DNA of 64,000 nucleotides from positions 124,001 to 188,000 of the forward strand of contig NZ_MTQO01000045.1 in NCBI RefSeq assembly GCF_001984155.1, written 5' to 3'. Shown here one piece after another: positions 8,029 through 16,505 of this stretch; position 1 is the stretch's first letter, and the number at the start of each line of letters is the position of its first letter. A program made the position numbers and the translations under genes. This DNA comes from Actinosynnema sp. ALI-1.44 (lineage in GTDB: Bacteria > Actinomycetota > Actinomycetes > Mycobacteriales > Pseudonocardiaceae). The notes under the pieces were generated by a model. That model saw only the letters and a program-made list of their open reading frames with translations, was not told the DNA's origin and made no database searches.

Positions 8029-9975
8029 GTGCGCAGGTTGCTGGGGGTGTTGGCGGTCACAGTCGCGGCTTTGACTTTCGGGATAGTCGCGTCCCGCCCG
8101 GCGCCACCACCTGGCCTCCTTCCCGCGGACGGCCCGCTGGCGGCGGACATCGGGGCGGCAGCGCGCACGATCGAGGCGCAATTGGACTCCGCGTCCGGTG
8201 TCGATCCGATCGCCCTGTTGCCCGCTGACTTCACTGCGGTGGAGAAAGTCGTGCCTGGTCGGCTGCGTGCGCCAGACGGAACCATGCGCGCGGTCCACGT
8301 GGACGGTGGCTGCTCCACGCCAATGGGCGACGAGAACACCAGGTGGGACTACAGCGTCGGATGCAAGGCGCACGACCTGGGGTACGACCTGCTGCGGTAC
8401 GCCGAGAAAAAGGGCCACCCGCTGCCCGCCGACCTGCGCCGCAGACTGGACGACCAGTTGTCCAGGGACATGCACAAACAGTGTGAGCTCAATCCGCAGA
8501 ACTCCGCGGGCACGTGCCGGATCGTCGCCGACGTGTACACGGCCGGGCTGGTGGTCAACTCGTGGCACCAGCGGTGGGGGCCGCCGCGGGCGGAACCGAT
8601 CTCGTCGTGGGCTGTCGGCCTGATAGTGGTGGTCATGCTGCTGGCCGGACGGCCACCGTGGAGCCGTTTGCGCAGGTCAGCGCCTGACCCTCCGGAAGCG
8701 CCACCCGTTGACTACATGTCGATGCTGCGGGTGCTGAGCGTGGCCGGGATCGTTGTCGGCGAGACCGTCCTGGCGTTCACGCACACCGGCGGTCTCTGGC
8801 TGTTGCGGCTGGCTCCGTTGCTGTTCTTCGCAGGTGGACACGCCAACCTCATGGCGTGGCGTTCCTCTGGCCACGACTACGGGTCCTATCTCGCGATCCG
8901 GATTCACACACTGCTCAGACCGGTGTTCGCGTTCGTGCTGGCCTGGCTGCTCATCCCGTTGACCCTGGAGTTGCTGGACGCCCCCGAGGACACGATCACG
9001 TCGGTCGGGTCGCTGGTGCTCGAACCTCTCTGGGTACTCGGACTGTTCCTGGTGACGGTGGCCGCGTGCCCGGCGATGCAGTGGCTGCGTGACCGATTCG
9101 GCGCCGTTGTTCCCCTGGTGCTGCTGGCCGGTTCGACGGCCGTGCACGTGGCGGGGTCGACCGGTGCGTACCTGTTGACCAGCGGGCTGTTGCTGGCTGT
9201 CGGATTCGGCCAGTTGGCGTTCCACTGGGACGACGGCACGTTGCGCCAGATCCCCCGCCCGGTGCTGTTCGGGGTGGCCGGTGCGGCGCTGATCGCGTTC
9301 GTGCTGCTCGGGTACATGCCCCTGTTGGGTATCGCTCAGGTCAGTCTGGCGTGCACGGTCCGGTCGTTCGCCTGGGTGCCGGTGCGGACTGTCGGTTTCC
9401 TGCGGTCCCGGCCCATGACGGCGTATCTGGTGTACGTCGGGATCGTGCTGGTTTTCGCGGGCCTGACCAGTTCCGCCGGGTTCGACTGGTTCACCCGGCC
9501 ACGTACGTGGCTGGCGGTCTCGATGATCGCGGCGGCGACGCTGGTGGCGTTCCTCTGGTACGAACGTCGCCCCCGTCCGGTGGCCGAACTACCTGGCCCG
9601 ATCAACGGCGTGCGGACGCTCGCGTGCGCACTCGGCGTCGGCTACGCGACGCTCGGTGTGCTCGGATTCGCGGTCACCGGCGTGACCTGGCAGGTTGGCG
9701 CGCCCGCCGTGTTCGGCATGGCCTTGGACCCGATGGCCAATTTGATCCACCTGATGCTCGGCGGGTACCTGCTGCACGTGGTGCACAGCGGAAAAACCGG
9801 CAGAACTTGGCCATGGCTGTTGACAGCGGCCGCCTGCGTCCCGCCGATCATGTCCACGTGGAGTGTGTCCGGTGCGATCGTGCACGGTGCGACTGTGATC
9901 TTGGCGCTGGCGGTCGCCGGGAACGTCACGGTGACCAGGCGGCGTGACCGAGCGAGTGTCGTCAACGCTCGGTAA
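8029..9975 (+). CDS. Phospholipase A2-domain / polytopic membrane fusion protein
   Basis: About 648 residues. An N-terminal signal-like helix (residues 5-22) is followed by a prokaryotic phospholipase A2 domain (about 60-180) with the catalytic His-Asp pair in YSVGCKAHDLGYDLLRY and several cysteines (GGC, VGCKAH, KQCEL, TCRIV) that could form disulfides. From about residue 190 to the end there are roughly a dozen hydrophobic segments. The last 100 residues (VFGMALDPMANLIHLMLGG) resemble DUF4383, and the middle resembles acyltransferase-3-like membrane proteins. Known bacterial PLA2 enzymes are secreted single-domain proteins of about 120-150 residues, so this fusion is unusual. It may hydrolyse or remodel phospholipids on the outer face of the membrane (inference). 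The GTG start is supported by a leaderless-type -10. Confidence 0.8.
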   Translation: MRRLLGVLAVTVAALTFGIVASRPAPPPGLLPADGPLAADIGAAARTIEAQLDSASGVDPIALLPADFTAVEKVVPGRLRAPDGTMRAVHVDGGCSTPMGDENTRWDYSVGCKAHDLGYDLLRYAEKKGHPLPADLRRRLDDQLSRDMHKQCELNPQNSAGTCRIVADVYTAGLVVNSWHQRWGPPRAEPISSWAVGLIVVVMLLAGRPPWSRLRRSAPDPPEAPPVDYMSMLRVLSVAGIVVGETVLAFTHTGGLWLLRLAPLLFFAGGHANLMAWRSSGHDYGSYLAIRIHTLLRPVFAFVLAWLLIPLTLELLDAPEDTITSVGSLVLEPLWVLGLFLVTVAACPAMQWLRDRFGAVVPLVLLAGSTAVHVAGSTGAYLLTSGLLLAVGFGQLAFHWDDGTLRQIPRPVLFGVAGAALIAFVLLGYMPLLGIAQVSLACTVRSFAWVPVRTVGFLRSRPMTAYLVYVGIVLVFAGLTSSAGFDWFTRPRTWLAVSMIAAATLVAFLWYERRPRPVAELPGPINGVRTLACALGVGYATLGVLGFAVTGVTWQVGAPAVFGMALDPMANLIHLMLGGYLLHVVHSGKTGRTWPWLLTAAACVPPIMSTWSVSGAIVHGATVILALAVAGNVTVTRRRDRASVVNAR

Positions 9976-10203
9976 TCTCGCATGGATGTGGCGCACGCAA
10001 CGCGCCACATCGGTTCCGACGGAGTCTTCGCTGGTCAGATGGGTCGAAAGATCGATCAGGGCGGCTGCGGCACGCCGTACCGTGACGTGGTGGACGCCCC
10101 GGCCGGGATGGTGTGCCACCCTACCGGTCAACCGGAGGCCCTCCCGGAGCGTCCATTGATAGGTAGTCGGGACAGGGCACAGCCGAGGTGACGGGAGAGG
10201 TAG

Positions 10204-11946
10204 TTGGAGTACGGGCCGCCTAGGTCGAGCGGCCGCGCTGGCGACCAGGGTCGAGGAGGACGTCCGGTGCCGCCGCGTGGTCAGCAGGGTGCGCCACCCC
10301 GTCGACGGGTGCCGCCATCCGGTCGTGACCAGCTCCCCCGAGATCGCCAGTCCGCACGTCCGCCGATGCACGACCAGGACTTCCGAGACGAAGGTCCGCG
10401 CTCGCGGTCGGTTCCGCCCCGCGATCGCACACGACCGCGCGTGGCCAGTGAGCCGCGCCGTCCGAAGATGGTCGGGGGCAAGGTCGCGGTCGCCGTCGTC
10501 TCGCTGATCCTGCTCGGTGCCACCGGCTACGGCTACAACAAGTACAGCGAGATCGTCGACGGCTACACGACCGCGAACGTGATCGACGGGGACGCGGGCG
10601 GCCCGAAACCGGCGGACGGCGCGACCGACATCCTGCTGGTCGGCCTGGACAGCCGGGTGGACAACCAGGGCAACCCGTTGCCCAAGGAAGAGCTGGCCAG
10701 GCTGAACGGCGGCAAGGCCGACGGCGAGCTGAACACCGACACGATCATCCTGATGCGCATCCCGAACGACGGCGGCAAGGGGATCGGTATCTCGATCCCG
10801 CGTGACTCGTACGTCAACATCGCAGGCGGCTTCGGCAAACACAAGATCAACTCCGCGTATGGCCGCGGCAAGGTCAGCGAGATGCGCAAGCTGAAGAACC
10901 AGGGCATCAAGGACCAGCCGAAACTGGAGGTCGAGTCCAACAAGGTCGGCGCGAAGACCCTGGTCGACACGGTCCAGGAGCTGACCGGGGCGCGGATCGA
11001 CAACTACGCCGAGATCAACCTGTTCGGCTTCGCCGACATCACCGACGCGATCGGCGGCATCCCGGTCTGCCTGGTCAAGGCGGCCAACGACCCCCTCTCA
11101 GGCGCTCACTTCCCCGCCGGGGAGCAGGAGGTGTCCGGTCCGGCGGCGTTGTCGTTCGTCCGCCAGCGGCACGGTCTGCCCAACGGCGACCTGGACCGGA
11201 TCGTGCGCCAGCAGGTGTTCATGAAGAGCATGGCCAACAAGGTGCTCAGCGCGGGCACCCTGACCGACCAGGGCAAGCTGGACAAGCTGCTCGCCGCGAT
11301 CAAGAAGTCGATCGTGCTCAACCAGGGCTGGAACATCGTCCAGTTCGCCAAGCAGATGCAGGGCATGTCCGGTGGCGCGTTGAACTTCAAGACCATCCCG
11401 ACCGGCCGTCCCGACCTCAAGACACCGGAGGACGGGGACGCGGTCGAGATCAAGCCCGCCGAGGTGAAGTCGTTCGTGCAGGGCCTGCTCAACGGTGGGC
11501 AGGCGGCCCCGTCGAGCGGCGCGCCGTCCCCGTCGGACAAGCCCGGTGACTCGGACAACAAGGCGATCACGGTCGACGTGCGCAACGGCAACGGCAAGAC
11601 AGGGCTGGCCAACCAGGTTTCCGAGGCACTCGGCGGCAAGGGCTTCACCGCTGGTGAGACCAGCAACGTGAAGACCAGGACGACGTCCGTGGTCCGCTAC
11701 GCGCGCGGCGAGAAGGAAAACGGTGACAAGGTCGCCGCCGCACTCGGCGGGGACTACACAGTGGAGCAGGACACCACGCTCGCCAAGGGCCACGTGGCCG
11801 TTTTCCTGGGCAAGGACTACAAGGCGACCAATGGCCTCGCAGGAGAGCCCTTGCTGCAACTCGACCCCGGGCCTGCCCGGACCCAGCAGCAGCCCGGTGG
11901 CTCGGCGCCGAGGATCGGCTCCAACGGCGCGCCCTGCGTCAACTGA
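10204..11946 (+). CDS. LCP (LytR-CpsA-Psr) family cell-wall glycopolymer ligase
   Basis: About 580 residues. A disordered Arg/Pro/Gly-rich cytoplasmic tail (1-90) and one membrane helix (VAVAVVSLILLGATGYGY, about 98-115) precede the LCP catalytic domain with DILLVGLDSR, TDTIILMRI, SIPRDSYV and FVRQRHGLPNGDLDRIVRQ (about 140-410). A LytR_C domain (about 455-545) and a Pro-rich end follow. LCP enzymes attach arabinogalactan or teichoic-type polymers to peptidoglycan outside the membrane. The TTG start is preceded by GGGAGAGG. The 228 bp upstream hold no recognisable gene and presumably carry its promoter. Confidence 0.93.
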   Translation: MEYGPPRSSGRAGDQGRGGRPVPPRGQQGAPPRRRVPPSGRDQLPRDRQSARPPMHDQDFRDEGPRSRSVPPRDRTRPRVASEPRRPKMVGGKVAVAVVSLILLGATGYGYNKYSEIVDGYTTANVIDGDAGGPKPADGATDILLVGLDSRVDNQGNPLPKEELARLNGGKADGELNTDTIILMRIPNDGGKGIGISIPRDSYVNIAGGFGKHKINSAYGRGKVSEMRKLKNQGIKDQPKLEVESNKVGAKTLVDTVQELTGARIDNYAEINLFGFADITDAIGGIPVCLVKAANDPLSGAHFPAGEQEVSGPAALSFVRQRHGLPNGDLDRIVRQQVFMKSMANKVLSAGTLTDQGKLDKLLAAIKKSIVLNQGWNIVQFAKQMQGMSGGALNFKTIPTGRPDLKTPEDGDAVEIKPAEVKSFVQGLLNGGQAAPSSGAPSPSDKPGDSDNKAITVDVRNGNGKTGLANQVSEALGGKGFTAGETSNVKTRTTSVVRYARGEKENGDKVAAALGGDYTVEQDTTLAKGHVAVFLGKDYKATNGLAGEPLLQLDPGPARTQQQPGGSAPRIGSNGAPCVN

Positions 11947-12079
11947 CCGGCTCGAACTCCGACCACAGGCCACCTGGCTGAACCCGGGCCCACGCGACCC
12001 GGGTTCACTCGTTCGGCGTAACACTGGAAGAAAAAGCTACTTTCGCGTAAGAGTGCCGCTACTGGCGAGTTTCACCTGT

Positions 12080-12667
12080 GTGTTGTTCGACGTGGTTGTG
12101 TACCAGCGGGTGCTCGGGGACGAGATCCGCAGGTTGCGCAAGAAGCGCGGCCTGACTCGCAAGCAGCTCAATCGCCGCTTGCAGAGTGACATCTCGCTGC
12201 AGACGCTGGCCACCTACGAACTGGGCACGCGGCAGTGCTCGATGGTCCGGTTCGTGGAGATCTGCCTGGCGCTGGACGAGCTACCCCATGAGTTGATCGC
12301 ACGCGTGCACGAGCGGGTGTTCACCGACTCGCCACGCGGCCGGGTCCGGATCGACCTACGCCAGGTCGTCCGCGACGACCATCCCGAACTACTGCCGCTG
12401 CGGCGCTGGGCACGGGACAGACTCGACCACCATCCCGCGGGACACACCGTGGGCGCCGCGGAGGTCCACCTCGACTTCGCCGCTCTTGAACGCATGGCCG
12501 AGCTGTGCGGCATGGACACCGTTGACCTGATCGGCCTGCTGCGCCGGATCGGGGGCGCGCCCAGCGAGCCCCCCATCTACCTGGACCACGTCGACGACCA
12601 CGACGAGAAGCGGAACGGCAACCACAGCGCGGGCCCGGACGGCAGCGGGGGGAACGGAGCAGGCTGA
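12080..12667 (+). CDS. BldD-like helix-turn-helix regulator
   Basis: An XRE-type DNA-binding domain fills the first 80 residues (YQRVLGDEIRRLRKKRGLTR, LQTLATYELGTRQCSMVRF). This is the pattern of BldD-like developmental regulators of actinomycetes. A second helical region and a polar Gly/Asp/Asn-rich tail complete about 195 residues. The start is uncertain: in-frame GTG codons lie at 12053, 12080 and 12092. 12080 gives an N terminus close to the homologous YQRVLG start, while 12053 has a TACTTT -10-like hexamer nine bases upstream. Its targets are unknown. It is convergent with the monooxygenase gene, with a terminator between them. Confidence 0.82.
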   Translation: MLFDVVVYQRVLGDEIRRLRKKRGLTRKQLNRRLQSDISLQTLATYELGTRQCSMVRFVEICLALDELPHELIARVHERVFTDSPRGRVRIDLRQVVRDDHPELLPLRRWARDRLDHHPAGHTVGAAEVHLDFAALERMAELCGMDTVDLIGLLRRIGGAPSEPPIYLDHVDDHDEKRNGNHSAGPDGSGGNGAG

Positions 12668-12733
12668 GGGCCTTGTGCCGCGGGGCCTCCCTGGCGCCCC
12701 GCGGCACGAGACCACTTCGCGTCGAATCTTTCA

Positions 12734-12767
12734 GCTGGGCTTCACAGCGAGGGTTGTGAAGCCCAGC
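12734..12767. terminator. Bidirectional terminator, 13-bp perfect stem
   Basis: GCTGGGCTTCACA (12734-12746) and TGTGAAGCCCAGC (12755-12767) are perfect arms around an 8-base loop, placed between two convergent genes. The core GAAGC-x-AGCTTC/GGCTTC recurs in other hairpins in this window. Confidence 0.85.
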
Positions 12768-12786
12768 TTCACGAGCCGTGCGGCGG

Positions 12787-14256
12787 CTAGCTGATCAGGT
12801 CGAAGTCGGCCGGATCGACCGAGCGCGTCTCCAGCCAGTAGCGCCACGTGAAGCCCGGCCACACAGTCCGGTTCACGCCCATCGAGTCCAGGTACCAGCT
12901 CTTGCACCCGCCCTGCGTCCACACGCCGTTGACGAGCTTGCGCTGGATCCGGTCATTGAAGCCGTCCTGCACAGCGGGCTTGACGTTCAACGCCTTCGCC
13001 GCACTGCGCTCGACGAGCTCGATGGCGTCGGCGACATACCGGATCTGGGACTCGATCATGAAGACGACCGAGTTGTGCCCGAGCGCCGTGTTCGGGCCGA
13101 GCAGGAAGAACAGGTTCGGGAAGCCGGAGACGGTGATGCCCTTGTGCGTCTGCATCCCCCGGTCGCTCCACACCTTCGCCAGGTTCTTGTCCTCGAGCCC
13201 CACCACTTCCAGTTCGTCGAACGCATCGGTGACATGGAAGCCGGTCCCGAAGATGATCGCGTCGACCTCGTGCTCGGTGCCGTCAGCCGCGATCACACTG
13301 TGCTCACGCACATGCGTGACGCCTTCGGTGACCACGTTGACGTTGTCGCGCGCCAGCGCCGGGTAGTAGTCGTTGGACACCAGGACCCGCTTGCAGCCCA
13401 TCGTGTAGTCCGGCGTCAGCTTGCGGCGCAGTTCGGGGTTGCTGATCTGGCGCGCCATGTGGCGGCGAGCGAGCCACTCGCCCGCCTTCATCAGGCGTGG
13501 ATTGCCGTTGAACCCGATGGCCCGCGCCTCGAGCAACCAGTAGATGGCGTTGCGGTACAGCCGCTGCGCTCCGGGCACGGACTTGAACACCCGCTTGCTC
13601 CACTCCGGCATCGCGTGGTCCGGTTTGGGCATGATCCACGGCGGGGTGCGCTGGAACAGGGTGAGCTCGGCGGCTTCGGGGGCGATCTGGGGCACGAACT
13701 GGATCGCGCTCGCACCTGTCCCGATCACCGCGACGCGCTTGCCACGCAGGTCGTAGTCGTGGTTCCACTCGGCCGAGTGGAAGACCTCGCCCTTGAACTC
13801 CGGCAGGCCTGGCAGTTCGGGAATCCTCGGGATGTGCAGACCGCCCATGCCCGAGACGACGAACTTGGCGACGTACTCGTCGCCGTTGCGCGTCCTGAGA
13901 TGCCAGCGGCTCTCGTCGGCGTCCCACCGCGCGCCGACCATCTCGGCGCCGAACCGGATGTAGTCGCGTACGCCGTACTTCTCGGTGACGCCGCGCAGGT
14001 AGTCCCAGATCTCGGGCTGCGGCGAGAAGGAGCGGCTCCACTCCGGGTTCTGCTCGAACGAGAAGGAGTACATGTGCGACTGGATGTCGCAGGCGCACCC
14101 GGGGTAGGTGTTGTCACGCCATGTGCCGCCGACGTCCTGCGCCTTCTCCAGGACCAGGAAGTCGGTCCGGCCTGCTTTGCGCAGCTGGATGGCCATCCCC
14201 AAGCCGGAGAACCCGGTGCCGACGATCACGACGCCGGTCTCGTACCGCTTGCCCAT
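12787..14256 (-). CDS. Flavin-containing (Baeyer-Villiger-type) monooxygenase
   Basis: A 489-residue flavoprotein. It has the FAD-binding motif GTGFSGLG (residues about 13-20), the Baeyer-Villiger fingerprint FxGxxxHxxxW (FKGEVFHSAEW, about 155-165), a second NADPH-binding motif GTGASA (about 178) and a conserved GTGFHVTD near 345. It should insert oxygen into a ketone, or oxygenate a soft nucleophile, using NADPH and O2; the substrate is not known. The length fits type I BVMO or group B flavin monooxygenases. It is divergent from a TetR gene with an operator-like sequence in the 79-bp gap, so control by that regulator is likely. Confidence 0.9.
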   Translation of the reverse strand: MGKRYETGVVIVGTGFSGLGMAIQLRKAGRTDFLVLEKAQDVGGTWRDNTYPGCACDIQSHMYSFSFEQNPEWSRSFSPQPEIWDYLRGVTEKYGVRDYIRFGAEMVGARWDADESRWHLRTRNGDEYVAKFVVSGMGGLHIPRIPELPGLPEFKGEVFHSAEWNHDYDLRGKRVAVIGTGASAIQFVPQIAPEAAELTLFQRTPPWIMPKPDHAMPEWSKRVFKSVPGAQRLYRNAIYWLLEARAIGFNGNPRLMKAGEWLARRHMARQISNPELRRKLTPDYTMGCKRVLVSNDYYPALARDNVNVVTEGVTHVREHSVIAADGTEHEVDAIIFGTGFHVTDAFDELEVVGLEDKNLAKVWSDRGMQTHKGITVSGFPNLFFLLGPNTALGHNSVVFMIESQIRYVADAIELVERSAAKALNVKPAVQDGFNDRIQRKLVNGVWTQGGCKSWYLDSMGVNRTVWPGFTWRYWLETRSVDPADFDLIS

Positions 14257-14290
14257 CTGACCTCCAAGCCTGTCAGGGTCCGCCCGATGT

Positions 14291-14325
14291 TACCGATAGT
14301 AGGTTACTTCAAGTAGGAAACGGTA
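14291..14325. promoter_or_regulatory. Operator-like palindromes in monooxygenase/TetR intergenic region
   Basis: TACTTCAAGTA (14305-14315) is a perfect 5+1+5 palindrome. It is nested in outer arms TACCG (14291-14295) and CGGTA (14321-14325). A TAGACT -10 at 14324-14329 lies six bases before the TetR GTG. The arrangement fits an autoregulated divergent promoter. Confidence 0.55.
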
Positions 14326-14335
14326 GACTCAACTT

Positions 14336-14974
14336 GTGACAAGTGCGGAGACCAGGACCGAACGCCGCCGCCGGATGCCACGGGCAGACCGGGAGCGGCA
14401 GATGATGACGATCGCCGAAGCGGTCTTCGCCGAGCGCGGGTACGCCGCGACCTCGATGGACGAGATCGCCGACCGCGTGGGCGTGTCCAAACCGATGATC
14501 TACGAGTACTTCGGCTCGAAAGAGGGCCTGCTGGTCGCCTGCATCCGGCAGGTGCGCACTGAGCTGCGGGAACAGACCGCGCAATCGGTGATCGGGGCGC
14601 GCTCGCCCGAAGAGGCCCTGCGCAACGGCCTGGTGGCGTTCTTCCGGTTCACCGACGACCACCGCCGGTCATGGGAGTTGCTGCTGCGCACCGAGACAGC
14701 TGTGGTCGGCCCGGCTGCCGTCGCCGAGATCGAAACGGCCCGCCAGGAGCAGATCCAGCTGCACATCGCCCTGTTCTCGGCGTACATGCCGGACGCGGAC
14801 GAGCAGTCGCTCGAAGCGGCCGCGGAGATCCTCGTCGGCGCGTGTGAGCGCCTGTCCGTCTGGTACGTGCGACATGACGACGTGACACCCGAACAGGCGG
14901 CTGAGCACATCATGCGGATGACGTGGTTCGGCCTTCAAGGGGAGGTCACTCAGCAAGATGACCACCCTCAGTAG
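14336..14974 (+). CDS. TetR-family transcriptional regulator
   Basis: About 212 residues. The N-terminal helix-turn-helix (AEAVFAERGYAATSMDEIAD, VGVSKPMIYEYFGSKEGLL, about residues 27-68) is typical of TetR. The rest is an all-helical ligand and dimer domain that I cannot place in a subfamily. It starts at GTG 14336 and looks leaderless. Its position back-to-back with the flavin monooxygenase suggests that it represses that gene and itself; the ligand may be the monooxygenase substrate (inference). Confidence 0.92.
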   Translation: MTSAETRTERRRRMPRADRERQMMTIAEAVFAERGYAATSMDEIADRVGVSKPMIYEYFGSKEGLLVACIRQVRTELREQTAQSVIGARSPEEALRNGLVAFFRFTDDHRRSWELLLRTETAVVGPAAVAEIETARQEQIQLHIALFSAYMPDADEQSLEAAAEILVGACERLSVWYVRHDDVTPEQAAEHIMRMTWFGLQGEVTQQDDHPQ

Positions 14975-15100
14975 CAGACCGAGGCGAGGGGTAACACTCT
15001 GGATCGATCACCCGCTGCTGAAGTGTCGAGATAGGCTCGTAAGACGTCTAATGGTGACGAGCAAGCTCGACGAAGGAGCCGCGGCGAGAGGGGCCGGCCC

Positions 15101-15550
15101 ATGATCGAACCGATCGAAGCGAACTACGTGCCGGATGGCGACGACTGGACCATCACGATCGTCGGCAGAGGTAAAACCCTCACCGCCACAGCACCGGGAC
15201 TGATAGCGGCCCGCGACCGGGCGGATCAGATGGTCGACGAACTCGCCGGCGACGAGAAGAACCGCACCGTGGTGCACCGCCTTGACGGCGACGCGCTGGA
15301 GTTCACCACGGCGTACCTCAACGCCAGACTGGCCAAGCCGCAGCACGTCGACGAGCTCGCGGACGACAAAGCAGCCGCGACGGCGCCGGACACCGAGAAC
15401 GCGACCGCGGAGAAGGACAAACCCGAACGGGCCAGGCCCACCGAGCGGGCCTCCCCGGCAAAGGCCTCGTCAGCCAAGGACGGCGCGGCACCGGCCGACG
15501 CCGGGAAGACCGCGGGAGACGAGCCGGCGGAAGCGGCTACCGGCTCGTAG
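15101..15550 (+). CDS. Hypothetical protein, compact N-terminal domain and Ala/Lys/Pro-rich tail
   Basis: 149 residues. The first 80 (MIEPIEANYVPDGDDWTITI, then LIAARDRADQMVDELAGDE) look like a small folded alpha/beta domain with some resemblance to the HicB/DUF1902-type fold. The remainder is a low-complexity Ala/Thr/Lys/Glu tail. The start ATG follows a GAGAGGGG stretch. There is no partner toxin gene beside it, so no toxin-antitoxin role is claimed. It is convergent with the DUF3618 gene, 15 bp apart. Confidence 0.75.
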   Translation: MIEPIEANYVPDGDDWTITIVGRGKTLTATAPGLIAARDRADQMVDELAGDEKNRTVVHRLDGDALEFTTAYLNARLAKPQHVDELADDKAAATAPDTENATAEKDKPERARPTERASPAKASSAKDGAAPADAGKTAGDEPAEAATGS

Positions 15551-15565
15551 TCCCCACGAGGTGGC

Positions 15566-15787
15566 TCAACGGAAGAGCCCCCGCACGACGACGACCGCGA
15601 CCAGCACGCCGACGCCGATGAGCGCGGCCTTCACCCTCGGGTCGTCGAACTTCGACTTCACGCTCGCCGTGGCGTCGTCGACCAGCTTCTTCGGGTTGGC
15701 TTTGACGCTGAGCTGGTCGAGTGTGGACGCCAGCGCGTCACGGGCCTGCTCGATGTCGCGCTGAATGGTGTCAGGATCGCGGGCCAC
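15566..15787 (-). CDS. DUF3618 single-pass membrane protein
   Basis: 73 residues from GTG 15787, which follows GGAGG at ideal distance. The sequence ARDPDTIQRDIEQARDALAS, then LSVKANPKKLVDDATASVK, is characteristic of DUF3618. A C-terminal membrane helix (VKAALIGVGVLVAVVVVRG) is followed by LFR. Such proteins are small, amphipathic and membrane-anchored, and of unknown function in actinomycetes. Confidence 0.88.
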   Translation of the reverse strand: MARDPDTIQRDIEQARDALASTLDQLSVKANPKKLVDDATASVKSKFDDPRVKAALIGVGVLVAVVVVRGLFR

Positions 15788-15921
15788 ATGTCCTCCAAAG
15801 CTGCCTGGCTCTCGGCGCACCACGGTAGATCACCCGGCCCGCACCCGCGGCCCCGGGATATGACCGGCGGCGGACTGGCCACCGCCCACTGCCACTAGGC
15901 TATGGCCCGCGAAGTCGAAGA

Positions 15922-15995
15922 GGGGCCGTAGCCCAATTGGCAGAGGCACACGGTTTAGGTCCGTGCAAGTGGGGGTTCAAGTCCCCCCGGCCCTA
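15922..15995 (+). tRNA. tRNA with UAG (Leu, CUN) anticodon but class-I structure
   Basis: A complete 74-nt cloverleaf. The acceptor GGGGCCG (15922-15928) pairs with CGGCCCT (15988-15994) with a G-U first pair. The D-arm has GG in the loop. The anticodon stem CACGG/CCGTG encloses the loop TTTAGGT, with anticodon TAG at 15956-15958 and G37. A 5-nt variable loop CAAGT and a T-arm GGGGG-TTCAAGT-CCCCC follow. The discriminator is A and CCA is not encoded. Canonical bacterial tRNA-Leu is class II with a long variable arm (over 80 nt), so this is not a normal leucine tRNA. The charging amino acid cannot be told from sequence. Confidence 0.88.
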
Positions 15996-16505
15996 CACGT
16001 ATGGCGTGACCTGCGCAAAACCAGCGTTTCCGGGCCAGTGAATCGGGCGCTGAACCGTCTCGGGACGACTACGGGGCGACGGAGATCAACACCCGGACGT
16101 CCCGGGGCGCAGCGAAGCCCCCGGGATCGTCAGCTTGGCCGCGCCGCCCGCTGCTGCCGTTTCCGATCCGATGCTGGGGTCGAGTCGCAGGCGGTGAGGC
16201 TCAACAGCACGTGGCAGCGGCACGCTCACACGATCGTGGGGCAACACGGGACGGTTCTTGACATGCATCGGATCCGGACCTCTCAGGGATGCAGCGATCC
16301 GGCGTTCGGCCGCGGTGAGCAGCGCCAGTCTGCCGAGTGGCATCGCAATGCCGTTGCGATCGGGCTGTCTGCCGATGCCTGATCGCGGCGGACATATTCG
16401 TGATCTTCAATTCGCGTTTGGACACTCCGTATTCGCATATACGGCAGGAAACCCGCACCATTGGGCGACTTGTGCGACAAGCCCGGCCACGCCAGGGTTC
16501 AACGC
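15996..16505. other. 510-bp region without a supported gene
   Basis: No frame here has a convincing coding pattern on either strand. A minus-strand frame at 16086-16343 begins MPLGRLALLTAAERRIAASL, which faintly recalls the start of a LuxR-type helix-turn-helix, and could be a gene remnant. An AT-richer patch at about 16380-16445, with inverted arms CCGTAT (16427-16432) and ATACGG (16439-16444), probably holds the promoter of the next small gene. Confidence 0.45.

Noticed and set aside
7936-8568. N-terminal extension of the SARP frame
   Set aside because: The sequence before ATG 7935 lies over the divergent phospholipase gene and its promoter; homologous SARPs start at the helix-turn-helix.
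9589-10842. 417-codon minus-strand frame across the phospholipase/LCP junction
   Set aside because: It is antisense to two supported genes and has no motif.
12778-14316. 512-codon plus-strand frame opposite the flavin monooxygenase
   Set aside because: It mirrors the codons of the minus-strand enzyme; no domain, and it runs over the divergent promoter.
15101-15550. HicB-like antitoxin interpretation of the small hypothetical gene
   Set aside because: No HicA-type toxin gene is adjacent and the tail is low complexity; similarity is too weak.
16086-16343. Possible LuxR fragment on the minus strand
   Set aside because: Only about ten residues resemble a LuxR helix-turn-helix and no further conserved helix follows.
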